DNA from: Heliocidaris tuberculata
Lineage: Eukaryota; Echinodermata; Echinoidea; Camarodonta; Echinometridae
Assembly: GCA_025618425.1 (NCBI GenBank)
Contig: CM046846.1
Location: forward strand, 27,038,499 to 27,102,498
Direction: 5' to 3'
Length of the DNA: 64,000 nt
In this document: piece after piece, positions 49,083 to 63,300 of the stretch
Position numbering within the stretch: position 1 is the first letter of the stretch
Layout of the letters: the number at the start of each line of letters is the position of its first letter
Translations under genes and position numbers: made by a program
The notes under the pieces: generated by a model
Told to the model about the DNA's origin: nothing
Seen by the model: only the letters and a program-made list of their open reading frames with translations
The model's database searches: none

Positions 49083-50740
49083 CACAAGCAAAACATTCTT
49101 CCTCATCTTTGTATTTTAACTCAACCTGTATATAGAATACATTCTATCTTCTGTGGAAAACTTGTGTCTTTATCTGTCAAGATTTATAGATAGGCTAGGA
49201 TTATCTTTCCAAGTTTTCCTGTAAAATTCCTTTGAAAGAAAGACATGTTGGAAGTCACAATTTTAAACGATTTTTTTTGTTTAGTCAAATTGTAAATTAT
49301 TGATTGATTCCTCTTGTAAAAATGAGCAATGTGTTTTGCACCATGATTTGAATTAATAGTCATGGATTATAGTTTCTGTTTTATTGTAGGGTAGATGTTC
49401 AAATGTGATTGTATTATTATAATTCTCAGATGACAGTACGGGATAAGAGGAAAAAAACACAAGCAGTTATTCATACTGTGAATGCACAGATTTTAACTAG
49501 TAAAAGTTATTGACCGGTTAAAAAAAGGAATTTCAACGCTCTAGTTTGAATCGTTTAAAATATCCAGAACAAGTTTTTATAGGGTCTTTCATTTAGGATG
49601 TTATTTTATCATGATGTAAAAAGTCAAATAAAATGGAAATTTTCATTGTGGAAACCAAGATGAAGGTTAATTGAGAGATATTTGATACTCACATTCACAC
49701 TGTAATGCAATGAGAAGAAACTTCATTATTATTTTCTAGACCTTTTTTTTTTTAAATGCATGACATGCTTTATGAATTACTCTTTACTTTTCTTTACTCT
49801 TCTTTCTCCCTCCAAACAAATGCAATCCCCATTTCCCTCGACAGTTTTTTTTTTACAAAATAAATGTGTGGGTAGAAAGAAATTATATCTACCAATTTCA
49901 TTTGAAGGAATATTTTAGTTGGAATAACTGACCTTGAGAAAGTTCTTTTTTTTAATTTATATGTTTTATTAAGTTTCAAGAGAAAGTTATTAATAATGCT
50001 ACATGAAATTTTCATTACCCATTTATTTATTTTTGTTAAATTTATAAATTGCATATCATGTACCTTTTCTGAAATAAAGCTATGGCATGTTGATTTCTGT
50101 AAAATCCTCACTTAGCTTAAGTTATTGTGATGATAGTTTTGGAAATGTGCTTCAATACCACTGGATAGCCCCTCTCCCACACACACCTTTTTTTTTTGGT
50201 GTAGGGGCACATTTTCTTATTAAAAATTAGAAAAGATTTATTATTATTGGGAGTAGCCATTATTGTTGAGAGTCACCTCTGTTCAGCAATTCTGTAGAAC
50301 TCTTCACAATTTACATGTGAAATTTCATAGCCTGCCCTTGCTAGATATAAGCCTTTAGTATATTTTATTTTCCTTTATTGAATATTTGTGCATGCTTAGT
50401 ATCTTTTTTTTAAATGAAATTAGGAAATGTTTATGTTATGTATCTTCTTTTTTTTTCAGGAATATGTGATAATACAGTATTACATTTTTTGGTTTGCATA
50501 ATACATCATTGAACCCATTGTAAGTCTTTATTTTCAGTGTCATGTAATTCGTGTTTATTTGAATCAGATCAAACAAAAGGAGATTAAGTAGACTGTCTTG
50601 CACACTGTATGCAGTTGTTATTCTCGTAATGATCCTCAGAATGTACACTTTTTAATAGAGGACAAAGTTTGGTGCTGTTGAATTTGTATACATGTATATA
50701 ATAAGGTCCTCATGTAAAAAAAGCTTATAAAAAACAATTA
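49083..50740. other. PDS5 3' untranslated and downstream region
   Basis: AT-rich, no coding. Candidate polyadenylation signals AATAAA occur at 49627-49632 and 50073-50078, about 550 and 990 bp after the stop. Confidence 0.5.
49627..49632 (+). terminator. Candidate PDS5 polyadenylation signal
   Basis: AATAAA in GTCAAATAAAATGG, the first canonical signal after the stop codon. The one at 50073 is an alternative. Confidence 0.45.
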
Positions 50741-50946
50741 AGTAGGGCAAGTCCATGCTGTTTTGTCCATGATGTTACTGACCACATCTTAGAGTTTAGT
50801 ATATCTGATCACTGTATCAAGCTGATAGCCCTACTGGAGCTTGGATCAGACAAAATATCAAGAAAAATTATATTTTTATGTTAATTTATGTTCACAATTC
50901 TTTAATTAGTATGGGTCCTTATGAGACATACTTTGGACTTGCCCCA
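50741..50946. repeat. Inverted-repeat element
   Basis: AGGGCAAGTCCATG at the left and TTTGGACTTGCCCC at the right, with ACTGACCACA/TGTGGTCAGT as a further inverted pair extending to about 51030. MITE-like. Confidence 0.5.
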
Positions 50947-51503
50947 GTAACAGTTCTAATACATGTATTTGAATTGAGTCACTTTTAACGCCAAGCAAAT
51001 AACACTTATTGAAACCTGTGGTCAGTAATATTTCTTGAGGATGTTAAAATAAATCCATGTTGTATATTTGACTTCCTTTTCATGCCCATACATGCAATGT
51101 ATTACAAAACGTAGCAATTGTGTATGTGTGTGTGAATGTAACCTCACCCTGTATTATAGATATACCTGTACATGTATTCCACAAATTTATGACAACTACA
51201 CCTCGACTACCACCCTTGAATGTGTACCCCTGTATGACTACCACCCCCCCCCCCCCACCCCAACTTCTACCCCTATCAGCCTAACCCCTATTAGGGGATA
51301 GTGTTGTGAGGGGGGGATAGTTTTTCAGAGGTTTGTAATGGTCCCAGGGTTTTCTGGGTTTTCCATGTGTAGAGAAGATCCAATGTACAATATACCATAA
51401 TTTATACTGGTATTGGCCATTACTTCCTGATGGCGCTTATGAACACAAGTCTACATCAAAGATTTCACGTACGACTTGATAATTGTACGAGCTGATAGAT
51501 ATA

Positions 51504-51676
51504 GAGTGGAACCTCATTATAACAAACTCCTTGGGACCGAGGAAGTTACCTCTTTTTATTGAAACCTTGTTATATCAAAGCTAAAACACAAGGAAATCCA
51601 AAGAAGTGGGACCAGCAAAATTACCTCGTCGTAATGAGTTTGTTACAACAGTGTTCTTTATAACGAGGTTCCATTG
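51504..51676. mobile_element. TA-flanked MITE with GTGGAACCTC ends (pogo/Tigger style)
   Basis: Left GAGTGGAACCTCATTATAAC and right TTATAACGAGGTTCCATTG are inverted and flanked by TA. CAGTGGAACCTCGTTATAA-type ends are typical of pogo-like Tc1/mariner elements. A larger relative lies at 53493-54003. Confidence 0.75.
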
Positions 51677-52757
51677 TATTAAAGTGGATCTGCCCAATTA
51701 TCAAATGATAATGATTCATGTTCATCATGCCATCAGAGGGCTCTATTCCAGATAGACCATATGTTGAACAAATACCTTCGACTTGACCCCAAAATCAAGT
51801 GACTATGGTTTGTAGTTGACCCAAACTCTGTAACATGATCAAGTTTCAGCCTTGTAATGCTAGTGATCTCTGCAACCTGTGTTCTTAAAATTGTAAGCAC
51901 TGTTTTGGAAGAAATTTCATCCAAGTTCCAATTTTTTTCCCATCATGTTATTGTGTTGCGCCAATGTAATAGTTCTTCGCCTGGTTGTATAATATTTCCA
52001 GTTTGTCACCGAAAACTTTGACTGCGAAGTCCAACTATGTTTTGTAATTGATTAAAAACTACTTTTAATTACAAATATTTGCCTTCTTGAACATTTTTTG
52101 AGGTAAAATTGTGTTATTTATTAAACCAATAAATGATTTAACGAGATACATGTTACGGAAGAGAGAATGGATGTCTGTTTTGGTTGTATGCTCAAGAAAA
52201 TAATGTAATACAGAAAATCTTGCTTCATCTTTTAAGCCAAATGAACAAAATACATGTACATGCACCAATATTCTTCCATCAAGCCTTTGATATTCCATAT
52301 GTTTCTTTATCTCAAAAAAATTTAAACATACATGTAACAATCACTAAAAAGTTTCCAACTGAAGCCAGCAGTTTAGAAGAAACTGGGTAGCAAGTCATTT
52401 AACTAAGGGCATGTGTCATTAAACCTAGGCATGAATGAATCGATAAATTTCAGAACAATTCAGTTAGGAACTTCATATGACAAAGTCTCTCTACATCAAT
52501 TTGCTCGATATCAGTGACTTGGATTTGTTTACTTTTTAGTACATTTAATACAATTTACAAATGATCAAATGGTGTCTACAGATCAAGCAAGCGAAAGTAC
52601 AATGTAGATGGATAAATGGTCATATCAAAAAGATATACATTACCACCCCACAACACACAATCAACACATCTGTAAGTTACAAATATTTTTTCAATTTTAT
52701 TCTGTAAAAAATGTCACATTTATGTGACATATCCCACGGCTTTACAGGCATAATTAT

Positions 52758-52826
52758 AGTTGACTTTGCATAAGTCAAATCTGCTGGAACCACAAGAAAT
52801 AGTTTGACTTATGCAAAATGAAAGTT
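52758..52826. repeat. Short hairpin
   Basis: ACTTTGCATAAGTCAAA and TTTGACTTATGCAAA are perfect inverted repeats about 30 bp apart. Probably the remnant of a small inverted-repeat transposon. Confidence 0.7.
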
Positions 52827-52921
52827 AGGAAATGTAAAATAACGTATGTTCTGCATAGTTGGGTAAAAACAAAAAATTGATTCAACTTGGGGAAAGTTTA
52901 CCTCATGTGACTATGAGTTAT

Positions 52922-53393
52922 GCAGAGAAGTTTGAGTTCTAGTAAAGGTGAAAAATTAAATTTGTGAGCTTTTTCAATCATTCAGTCAGGTTGGAAGAAT
53001 GTCATAATAGAAATGTCCCCTGAAAAGGATTGCTCTTCAAATGCCCTAACATTCAAAATATGACAAGAAATAGGTGAAGTATTCGGCCCGAACATTCATG
53101 CTACATGTCACTTTCTTACTCATTTTGATGCTTCCAAAACCTTACAATTCTTATGTAGACATGATCAACCTTCCCTATTATTTGAGACAATTTCTGACAC
53201 AATGTAATTACATGACCAGGGTGCTGTTGCATAAAACTTGCTATTATAGTAACTTTGCTATTATAGTAACTTTTCATGGAATACTGGATTTTGATTGGCT
53301 CTTGAGCAACGTTACCATGGTAGTTACCATTGATGGCAAAGTTACTATAATAGTAAGTCTTTATGCAATGGCACCCAGAACTCAACTTTATCT
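52922..53393. mobile_element. Second copy of the 44772-45145 TTAA MITE, carrying an insertion
   Basis: It follows the first copy phrase by phrase (CCTGAAAAGGATTGCTC, GCCCTAACATT, TGTAGACATGATCAACC, CATGACCAG, AACTCAAC). TTAA survives at 53394-53397; the left flank is TTAT. It is interrupted by the hairpin element at 53220-53375. Confidence 0.8.
53220..53375. mobile_element. Hairpin MITE nested in the preceding element, 3-bp CAG duplication
   Basis: Ends GGTGCTGTTGCATAAAACTT and complement-like TTATGCAATGGCACC. CAG flanks both sides (53217-53219, 53376-53378), whereas the uninterrupted paralogue reads CATGACCAGAACTCAAC at 45123-45139. The target duplication is therefore seen directly. Same family as 30576-30734. 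A 3-bp duplication suits PIF/Harbinger-type elements. Confidence 0.85.
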
Positions 53394-53492
53394 TTAACTG
53401 TACAAGTACTCTCTTGACTTGATCAGTGATTAGTTGCTGGAATGAAAAAATGTACAATAGATAACAGATGACGGGTAGGAACACTACCAATA

Positions 53493-54003
53493 CAGTGGAA
53501 CCGCGTTATAAAGAACATTATAAAACGGGTTCAAGAATGTAGCCATCCTAATTGGTCAAATAACACCACGTGACCGTGCAAAAAAAAAGTACTAACGCAC
53601 GGCGAGGGGACTAACGCACGGCTAATCCGGATCAAACACTAAAATTGTAAGAAAACACTAAGATCGTAGACCCGTTTTATAAAACTATTAATACATGGTT
53701 GTGAGTTCGTGCGTTAGTGCGATCCAGCAACATGCAGGTTTTTATCGTGGTGTCTAACACACTCGGCTACGACTCGTGCGTTAGTACACCACGATAAGAA
53801 CCTTTGTGTTGCCAGATCGCACTAACGCACTCCCAACCATGTATTAATAGTATACTGTTATAACAAACTCTTGTTATAACAAGGTAATTTTGCTGGTCCC
53901 ATTTCTTGTATTCTATTGTCTTTTAGCCCTGATATAACAAGGTTTCCATATAAAAAGATAGTTTTCTTAGTCCAAAGAAGTCTGTTATAACGAGGTTCCA
54001 CTG
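53493..54003. mobile_element. TA-flanked pogo-like MITE with nested inverted repeats
   Basis: Left CAGTGGAACCGCGTTATAA and right TTATAACGAGGTTCCACTG are inverted, with TA on both sides. Inside are two further inverted-repeat units: 53519-53682 (TTATAAAACGGGT ends) and 53684-53852 (ACTATTAATACATGGTTG ends, with CGTGCGTTAGTGCGATC arms). Confidence 0.75.
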
Positions 54004-54005
54004 TA

Positions 54006-55263
54006 TCCACTTTTAGAAAGCTATCAAACATGATTTTCACATTTGAGAGAAGTATATGAAATAACTCAGCTAAGTTATTGGATGTTTGAAGTACCAGTAT
54101 TACATTTTCACTTGAAAAAAAATCAGTAAATCAATGCTAAATCATAGAGTATTTTCAACAAATTATGTAGTACCAGTGGATTTATTTTTTCTGTTATATG
54201 TATAATGACAACTAAGAAAAAATATTTCTACATGTACAGTGTAAATACATAAGAATTTTAATTTTTCATACAACTAAAAAGTAGACCAGTAATTACAAAA
54301 AGCCCAAGTGCTAGAAATATTGTTGATTGACAACAATCATAATGAGATTTTATTAAAGGATAAAATAGTACGAAAATCAGAGTATTCATATGTCTAACCA
54401 ATTCATACAGAAACTACATTTCCTTTCTCTAACAATCAAATAGAATTTTAGTATTTTACTGAAATGACTGAAACCACATACATGTACACGAAGCACACTT
54501 TTACATACAGATTTCAAAGACATTGATAGTCATAGTACATGTATGCTCAGTTGCTCACATATTAAGTTTACATGAAAAGATGAATGGAGTATTTTGAAAT
54601 CACAGAGTAATCAAGTCTGGGACTTCAAGCTTTCATATCAAAACAAATTACCCATTTGATACACTGGTAGAATGTAAACTGAAAGAGAAAATGAACGTAA
54701 AGATTTTGAACTGGTGTAATGCACCTAGGGGCACATTCATATCATCAGAGATTACAGGCAATATTATTTCAAGCTGACAAAGTTGAAACTTTTAAGGCAA
54801 CCCAGAGACATGCCTGAGCCCTGACACTGTAACATATACGTTTCTAAAAAATACATGGCTACTCAAGGGAATTTTGCTACTGGCTGTACCGAAATAGCAT
54901 CCGTATTCCCGTAAGCATCCAAATTACCTTCTCAGGGATTTTTTTTTTTCTTCATTAAAATATGAAAAAGGTTCCACAGGATAACAATGCTGAGGTCTGA
55001 ACTACTATCATATTTGTTTGAAAACCTGTAATGCTAGTCCACAAATCCAAAGTATTGTTTGAACTATCCTCTTGTGAGTCTTTCCATCTTCCAGCCAAGT
55101 TTTAAATCTCCACAACCCCAATGTCTTAACCTTTTGACACATAGCACCTATAGGCAATGGGTTAGATGTTACTCCTTGATGCCAAATGATAAAAAACTGG
55201 TCATCTAGTAACTGTCATTGTTGAAATTTCCACAAATGCCAGTGCAATAAGCAGAGATGTGTA
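54006..55263. other. Intergenic between the pogo-like element and POLR2L
   Basis: AT-rich sequence in which I see no exon or repeat. It should contain the POLR2L 3' untranslated region on the minus strand; no canonical AATAAA was found close to the stop. Confidence 0.4.
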
Positions 55264-56605
<1,342 letters not shown>

Positions 56606-56814
56606 GCATCTCAGCCCCCCCCCCCCCATTCCACGATTAGACAAAGATATTTTGCACACTCAGTCTTCAATATGATATGATGATTATTAGACACAAGTGA
56701 ATGAGTAAATTACACAATGCGTAATATATGTCCCTGCCGGAAGTGTAGATCTGTGGAATGGCAATCATTTTTGTAATTTCTGATAGATGCTTCTAGATAA
56801 ATACGAGAAATTAT

Positions 56815-57230
56815 TTCATTGATTTTGAATAAATTTGCATAAATTTGCATAATTAATGAATTTCAAAATTCTGTGTAGAAGTTTTGAAGCCCCCCACTGA
56901 GCCCTATCAGATAAAACAAACAGAATCAAAAGCTGCTGTGAAAAAGAGAAGTAGACTAGATAGCCTTTTTTGGTGATTTTGAAGAAATTTGCATACATTT
57001 GCATAATTAATGATTTACACATTTCTGCGTAGAAGTTAGGAAGCCCTCCATCAAAGCAATCAGAATCAAAATCGGCCAAGAAATGATAGAGAAGAAGCAA
57101 ATTAACATTTTGAGCACACACGGACGGACACGTACACACACACACACGTACAGAGCCCGTTTCTAACTTCTAACTCTAACATGTCTAAGTCCCCTCGCGA
57201 ACTTCGTTCAGCGGGGACATTAAGAGGACT
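56815..57230 (-). mobile_element. Tandem-unit element with GTCCG microsatellite (pearl-like, second family)
   Basis: Two diverged units of about 150-180 bp each contain ATTTGCATA.ATTTGCATAATTAATGA-type cores, TGTAGAAGTT and AATCAAAA. A GGACGGACA/CA microsatellite (57119-57150) follows, then an imperfect hairpin CCCCTCGCGAAC...GTTCAGCGGGG near 57191-57216. Read on the minus strand the order is hairpin, GTCCG microsatellite, tandem units, like the 10480-11914 element. Confidence 0.5.
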
Positions 57231-58440
57231 TAAATTTTAAAAGACATTCTTGTTCAATTTCAAGTCAAATCTTAGGTGCGCAAACATAGTCTAGTCATAT
57301 CCCCAGGGAGCTTCAATGCATAGGGAGCTCCAACCCCAGGGAGCTCCCTGGGCATGCTGGGGTTAGTCATCGTAGGACTCCACATCATACATCTGCTATA
57401 TCCAGCTACAGTCTACGCAATAACCTCGCATAAGAGTGAGTGAACACTACGAGAAATCCCATACGTAGGACAAGGTAAGGGAATGCAACATTAATCATAA
57501 TCAATCATTTAAAAAATCACAAAATATTTGCAGGCTTGATTCTCACCTTTAAGATAATGCCCACTGCCGCACAGTGTGATCGACGACACTGAATAATCAC
57601 AAAAGGATTAATAAATAAGAATTTCGTGAGTCTATTTGAGGATATGGTTGTGACTTATGGATCAATGCGTTTTCCACTTGCACTCTGGCTAATTTTTACC
57701 GTAGAGGGCTAGCTAGGTTGCAAACATAGAGCTAGAGACATAGAGATCCTATAGGATCTCTTTGGTTGCAAAGTTACCTATTCAATTTAATATGATTTTT
57801 CGCTTTAATTATTAGGTACGGTCTAAACTATTAAAATACCTTTTAAATGAAAAAACGATTTACTGTTTAAACTTTTAATCATGCTTCCTATGCTATCATC
57901 CAAGCTACCATTTTAGCACTTCCCTTACCACTCACCTCCTAAAGGTGATTACGGGGTGATTAATAATGGAATGGTAAAGAAATATGTAATTTCAATGAAA
58001 CCAACATATTTAATTTTATAAATCCTTCTTACTCTGTTCTGTACCAATTATCCTGTACCCACGTCACTTCAGCACTGGATAGTTTTCCCAAAGCGCTTAC
58101 TGCGAGCTGACAATCCTTGGTTCACAGATTTGAGTGACAATTACAAATTATATAATTGTAAATAGAGACCTATATTGTAAAACTTTATACACTGCTTATT
58201 ATGTCTGAGCTTTTATTTGCCCCCAGGAGCCAAAAGGTGTTTTCTCAGTATGAGTTCAAAATTCAAATCAATATGTTGAGGGTTTTTCTCTTCTTCTTTT
58301 TTTTCAGGAGGTGTGATTGGTGTCGGGGGGGGGGGGGGGGGTGCCGGGAGCACGGGTCTTGCAGTGCCATTAGATCTGTCACTGTATCATAAAAACACGG
58401 GAGATGATAACAATACTCACTCCAGGGCGCGCACATTATT
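57231..58440. other. Intergenic with a short palindrome and a poly-G run
   Basis: Contains the perfect palindrome CCAGGGAGCTCCCTGG (about 57341-57356) amid related GGGAGCTC phrases, and a G run at 58325-58340. No exon recognised. Confidence 0.45.
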
Positions 58441-58444
58441 ATAT

Positions 58445-58835
58445 AAGGAAATAGAAAGATTTTTTTTCTTTAATATATCTTCTGTTCTTTCCTTATGTAG
58501 TTTCTTTTTTTCTTTAATCTATCCTTTTCTCATTCCTTATGCATTTCTTTGTTTTTAGGCTTCTTTCCTCATGTAGTTCTTTGTTTTCCCTTTCTATCTC
58601 CTCTATGTATATATATATATATATATATATACCTCTTTGTTTTTTCTTTAATCTATCCTCTTCTCTTTCCTTATGTTTCTTTTATCCCCTTTGTATTAAT
58701 GTGTCCTCTGTTCTTTCCTTATGTATTTCTTTGTTTTTCCTATAATATCTCTCCTCTTCTCTTTCTTTATGTATTTCTTTGTCTTTCCTTTAATTTATCC
58801 TCTTCTCTTTCCTCATATATTTCTTTGTTTTTGTT
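58445..58835. repeat. Pyrimidine-rich minisatellite with (TA)n
   Basis: A degenerate unit of about 50 bp (TTTAATCTATCCTCTTCTCT, TTCCTTATGTATTTCTTTG) recurs about seven times. A (TA)n run sits inside at 58609-58631. The overlapping Phe/Leu/Ser-rich frames are artefacts. Confidence 0.8.
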
Positions 58836-59120
58836 TTTTTATTTTCTATATCATCATATCTTCCCTGGTAAACTGTTCGTGCACATATAGGTTGCTGGTA
58901 CGTGGTCGTGAATGTGCGCTGACGAGTTGAACTCTTTCACCAGAGCACTTCTAGGATTGTTTTCCCCGAAAATGGCTAAAAATTTGTATAAAAAAAAAAA
59001 AAAAAAATGTTCTCCTCCAGAGCCATATCCCGTCTATGACACTTTTTTTCCATTTGCATTTTGTTCAAATAGCACTCCTGAATGACTCAGCACTCACTGA
59101 AAGACCTACATACAGATGTA

Positions 59121-59195
59121 CCTCTCTCTCTCTCCCTCTCTCCCTCTCTCCCTCTCTCTCTCTCCCTCTCTCCCTCTCTCTCTCTCCCTCTCTCC

Positions 59196-59243
<48 letters not shown>

Positions 59244-59264
59244 ATTTTTTGTCTCTCTGGCTCT

Positions 59265-59301
<37 letters not shown>
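59121..59301. repeat. (CT)n/(CCCTCT)n microsatellite
   Basis: CTCTCTCC and CTCT repeats, interrupted by AGTATTTTTTGTCTCTCTGG near 59241. Confidence 0.97.
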
Positions 59302-59306
<5 letters not shown>

Positions 59307-59410
59307 GTTGCTTTCTTAAAAATGAATTTCTGTATTGTTGGCCATGCAGTTTGATAGTTTGACACCCATTCCCTGATGTAAAAGTTGATGTCCCTGCTCT
59401 ATATGCCTAC

Positions 59411-60357
59411 AGTGCGTTCCCAAAAAGGTATAAACAGTCAGAAAAAGTCTCCCCAAGTAAATATTTCAAAATATTTGTAGGAAAGTTCTATACCCGTGGA
59501 TAGTTTAGGGTCCCTTCTATATCAAATGACACATAAGAAACCTGGCGATATTTTAAACTCGAATGAGAAAAAACGATTTTTGCGAAAGGGTGCGAAATTC
59601 AGACTTGACAAAAATTGGCATTTGTTCTGGCTGGTGTTAACAAATTTGAGAATGGTTAGAAGTTGACAGCTGGTTTGAAATTTGGGGGGGGGGGGGGACA
59701 TTCGCCTCCAAAATTCTCTGACAAGCAAAAAAAAAAAGGTTATTCAAAAGGGGGGGGGGACATTTGCCTCTTAAATTCTCTGACAAGCAAAAAAAAAAAA
59801 AAAAAAAAAAAAAAGTTATTCAAAAAGGTGGGAGAGACTTTCGCCTCCAAAATTCTCTGACAAGCAAAAACAAAACACAAAAAAAAGTTACGCAAAAAGG
59901 TGGGGGGGGGGGACATTCGCCTATCTTCAAAAAGGTGGGGGGGGGGGGGGGACATGTCCCCCTGTCCCCCCAGGATTTGCGCCCATGCCCCAAATGAACA
60001 TTTCTAAATATGTTCATGTGTGGAGCATATAATGTTGATGAGATACGTAAGTACACAGAGAACAAACATGTTTTTTCCTAAATTGTTTGTTATTGATCAA
60101 AATATGAACATTTCGAAACCTTTACATGACTCTCAACTGTGCTGATACCAGCCAGAACAAATACCAATTCTTGTCAAGTCTGGATTTTGCAACTTTTCAC
60201 TAGAGTGGCCTTTGCTCACTCGAGCCTAAAGTAATGCCAGATATTTCGGGGTCAGTTAATAAAAGAGACCATAAGCTTATAAATTTGACTTCAAATATTT
60301 TGAAATATTCATCTGGGGACACTTTTTCTGACTGTTAACTTTTTCTGGGACGTACTG
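59411..60357. mobile_element. Mariner-like foldback element with expanded interior
   Basis: Left CAGTGCGTTCCCAAAAAGG and right TTTTTCTGGGACGTACTG are inverted ends; the arms (59411-59640 and about 60140-60357) stay similar inward, e.g. ATTCAGACTTGACAA against TTGTCAAGTCTGGAT. TA precedes the left end. CAGTGCGTCCCAAAAAG-type ends are typical of Tc1/mariner relatives. The interior holds the tandem at 59684-59955. Confidence 0.7.
59684..59955. repeat. Tandem units with expanding A and G runs
   Basis: About four units of the form ACATTCGCCTCCAAAATTCT, CTGACAAGC, A-run, GTTATTCAAAAAGG, G-run. A-runs reach 24 and G-runs reach 13. Confidence 0.85.
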
Positions 60358-63300
60358 TGGTGGCACTCCTTTCAAAAGCTGGAAACTGCAGTGTCAGGGA
60401 AGGGGGCGACGATTTCTTCTCATGACCAGGGGACCCACCCGAGACAGGCTTCAAAGAATGAATATATACGCAACCGGCCCAGCACCCCGCCTCCCCCCCC
60501 CCAAAGAATAAGATTTTGCAGTATAAAAAACTTTGAATTCTAGCAACACTCTTGATAAATTGCATCTTTTATTTACTTTGCAAGGTCACGTAAAAAATGG
60601 ATTGTTATAACTTGAGTTGCATTTTAGAGCACTTCAATTTAAGTTGAAGTTAGCATTTATTTCCTTCTGACAATAATAAGAAAGTAATGACAAACAAAGA
60701 TCAATACAGTAAATGTTACAAAGGAGGAGATGAAAACGATCAGAGGCCAGTTAAAGTCAGTGATCTTATAATATCTACACATTTTCTCTTTGCTCGTCAT
60801 GCTCGTAATGGTTCTATAAGCTGGGCTAAATTACAATTTGGACAATTTTTCAGGCGATTTCCTAATTTCGGGGGACAAGTCCAACCCCTTGAATATTTTC
60901 AAGAGAGAGAGCCTTCCCATGCTCTCCTTGAATTGCCAACTCTGCTTTCGTCATCTTGGAAATTTGCCTTTCTCTACATCCCTTGTTGTTTCCCTTCCTG
61001 TGCCACGAATTGGTGTATACCTTGGCTTTTTTGGGGGGAGGGGGTAAAACATCTGAGCCGATGGTCAGATCCAGAATCATTTTTTTCTAGGCCCTACTTT
61101 GCATCGATAATGGGGGAGAGGGAGGGGTAGGACGTCGAACGTTCCTTTAATCCATATCTTTACAATTTACATATCATGATTTTGATTTAATTCATTAAAA
61201 AAAAAATCCATTGTAGTTTTATTAGCAACGGCACAATGAAATCATAGCGAACAAAGTTTGTTATATAGCCTCATTCAGTTTCAGTTTCAGTTCAGTTTTA
61301 TTCCACAAATCAATCAAAATACAAATTATACATTCTTGAATAATATAAATCGATTACATAATTCAAGAACAGATATGTCGTCTTCATTGAAAGTGTTTGG
61401 ACTTAGGTTTAATAAATTCATGTGTTGTAAATTTGAATTTGTACTATGTTGCCAGAAGGATTATAGGTGAGGCACCCCAGTCATGGTCAATTTGGTTTCC
61501 CACCTTTTTGGGGGTATCTTTATTCCCTATCTGGTCAGCCCCAATAGGGGATCTATATTGAATTGTGCATACATGAGTGCACCTCTTTTGTTCTGAGGAG
61601 TGGACAGGTCAGCACTGGGTTTGCAATGGGCAGTGCTATGACAGACAGGGATTGATGTTGGAGCTGTGCAGGCAGATGCACAAGTGCATTTCGCTCTCTA
61701 CTGGAGAAAAACTTTACTAATGATGATTGGTAAATGCAACCCATTCTGGCAATGCACTGCATGTATTAGTGATAGATGATGGTATACATATAGATCACTA
61801 GATGGAGTATTGGCCGGTGAGTAATTGAAAGGCTTGAAGAATATGGTATAAAATGATGTAAAATCATGCTGCAAGTTGCTATCTCTTCATTAACACTGTA
61901 TATAGATAAATATATTGTGAAATCAACAAAGAATTTTTAATTTTGATACAAATCGTCTGTTCAGTAATCAGAGAAAAGGAACCAGTATTAGATTTTTGAT
62001 AACTATGATTGCATTTCTTAATGTTACATCTTGAATATAAGAATGACTTAGTTTTGATAATTTACATTTTTGATACATATACATGTATGTCTATTTTCCA
62101 GTTATTATTATGTTCAAATTTTGTTATTTCCCACAGAGGCTGTAATTTAGACTTAAATAAAGTGATCATTGATGTCAAACCTCCAACTTTCCCGAACCCT
62201 TTCACATGCATAAACTATTTGTGTGTTTGAAGATATTTCAGATTTTATTTCACTTCTTTACAATGGCGTTCAAATTCGTATTGTTTTTAGTCTTGCCACA
62301 TAATGCCACACATAATGCCACGGTTGGTTCGGGCTTCAAAACGTCTTGCGAAGTCGCATTGCTATACCGAGGGAGAAATATTTTGAAAAAATATATCATT
62401 AATTCATGAGGTTTTAAGAGCAATTTGGTTACAATTTACTTTATAAATAATTTCTTCACGATGATTCATATGTCATGCAGTTATCATTTTATTTTCATGG
62501 TTTAAAATCTGTCCGGGGGGGGGGGGGCAAAAAAGTGCCCCTAGCGGCCAGCTAGGCCCCGGCCCCTTTTATACGTGCAATACCTATACGTTTTATAGAT
62601 CTTTTGTACTTTTATACACTTTAATGTGTAATGAGAGAATATTTCATTGTTAATGGAAAAACTCTGCATGGAGTCTTGAGGTCTATACTTTGGAGCTACG
62701 GTTCAAACTTAATCTGAATTTTTCCTCCCCGGCCCGGCCCCCACCTCCGCATCTTCTCACCTGCTCAAATTAATCGTGGATTTTAAAAATTTTTGTTTTC
62801 CTTCCTAGCTAGCTAGCTGCGCTGCGAAGATACCATAAGAGCAGCATGCCGCGCTAGCTAGACTAGAGTCAACCATCCAAAAGTTAGTAGCACGCCTTTG
62901 AAACAAAGTAAGCATTAAATATCTGTCTATTTTTGTGTTTTGATGTTGTTTGAAATTTGAATAATATTATATTAATAGCAAATGAGGTTTTGATTCGGTT
63001 ATCCGTTTTGGCTGTAGATGATTAATTGAAAGTTTTGACAATAATGCACCTGCAGCTGCGCTTGCTTGTGACTCGCAGCTCTTGAGCGAAAAAGGCGCAA
63101 AAGCCACGCCGTGTGCATGGCGCGGCTGCCGAACACCGGCATCGCTTGGTGGATGCTGTATGCCTGCAACTTGCAGTGCAAGACTTTACACGAACCATTC
63201 TCTCGGAGCTCGGCGCAGCGTCTCGCGTCTTGAATCCGGATACTTGGGCTTGCGCTTGCGCGGGTTCATTATTGGGGGCTGTTGCAAGAAATCATCATAA

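Noticed and set aside
60687..61130. 147-codon plus-strand open frame
   Set aside because: No recognisable family, no splice or promoter context, and chance frames of this size occur in 64 kb.
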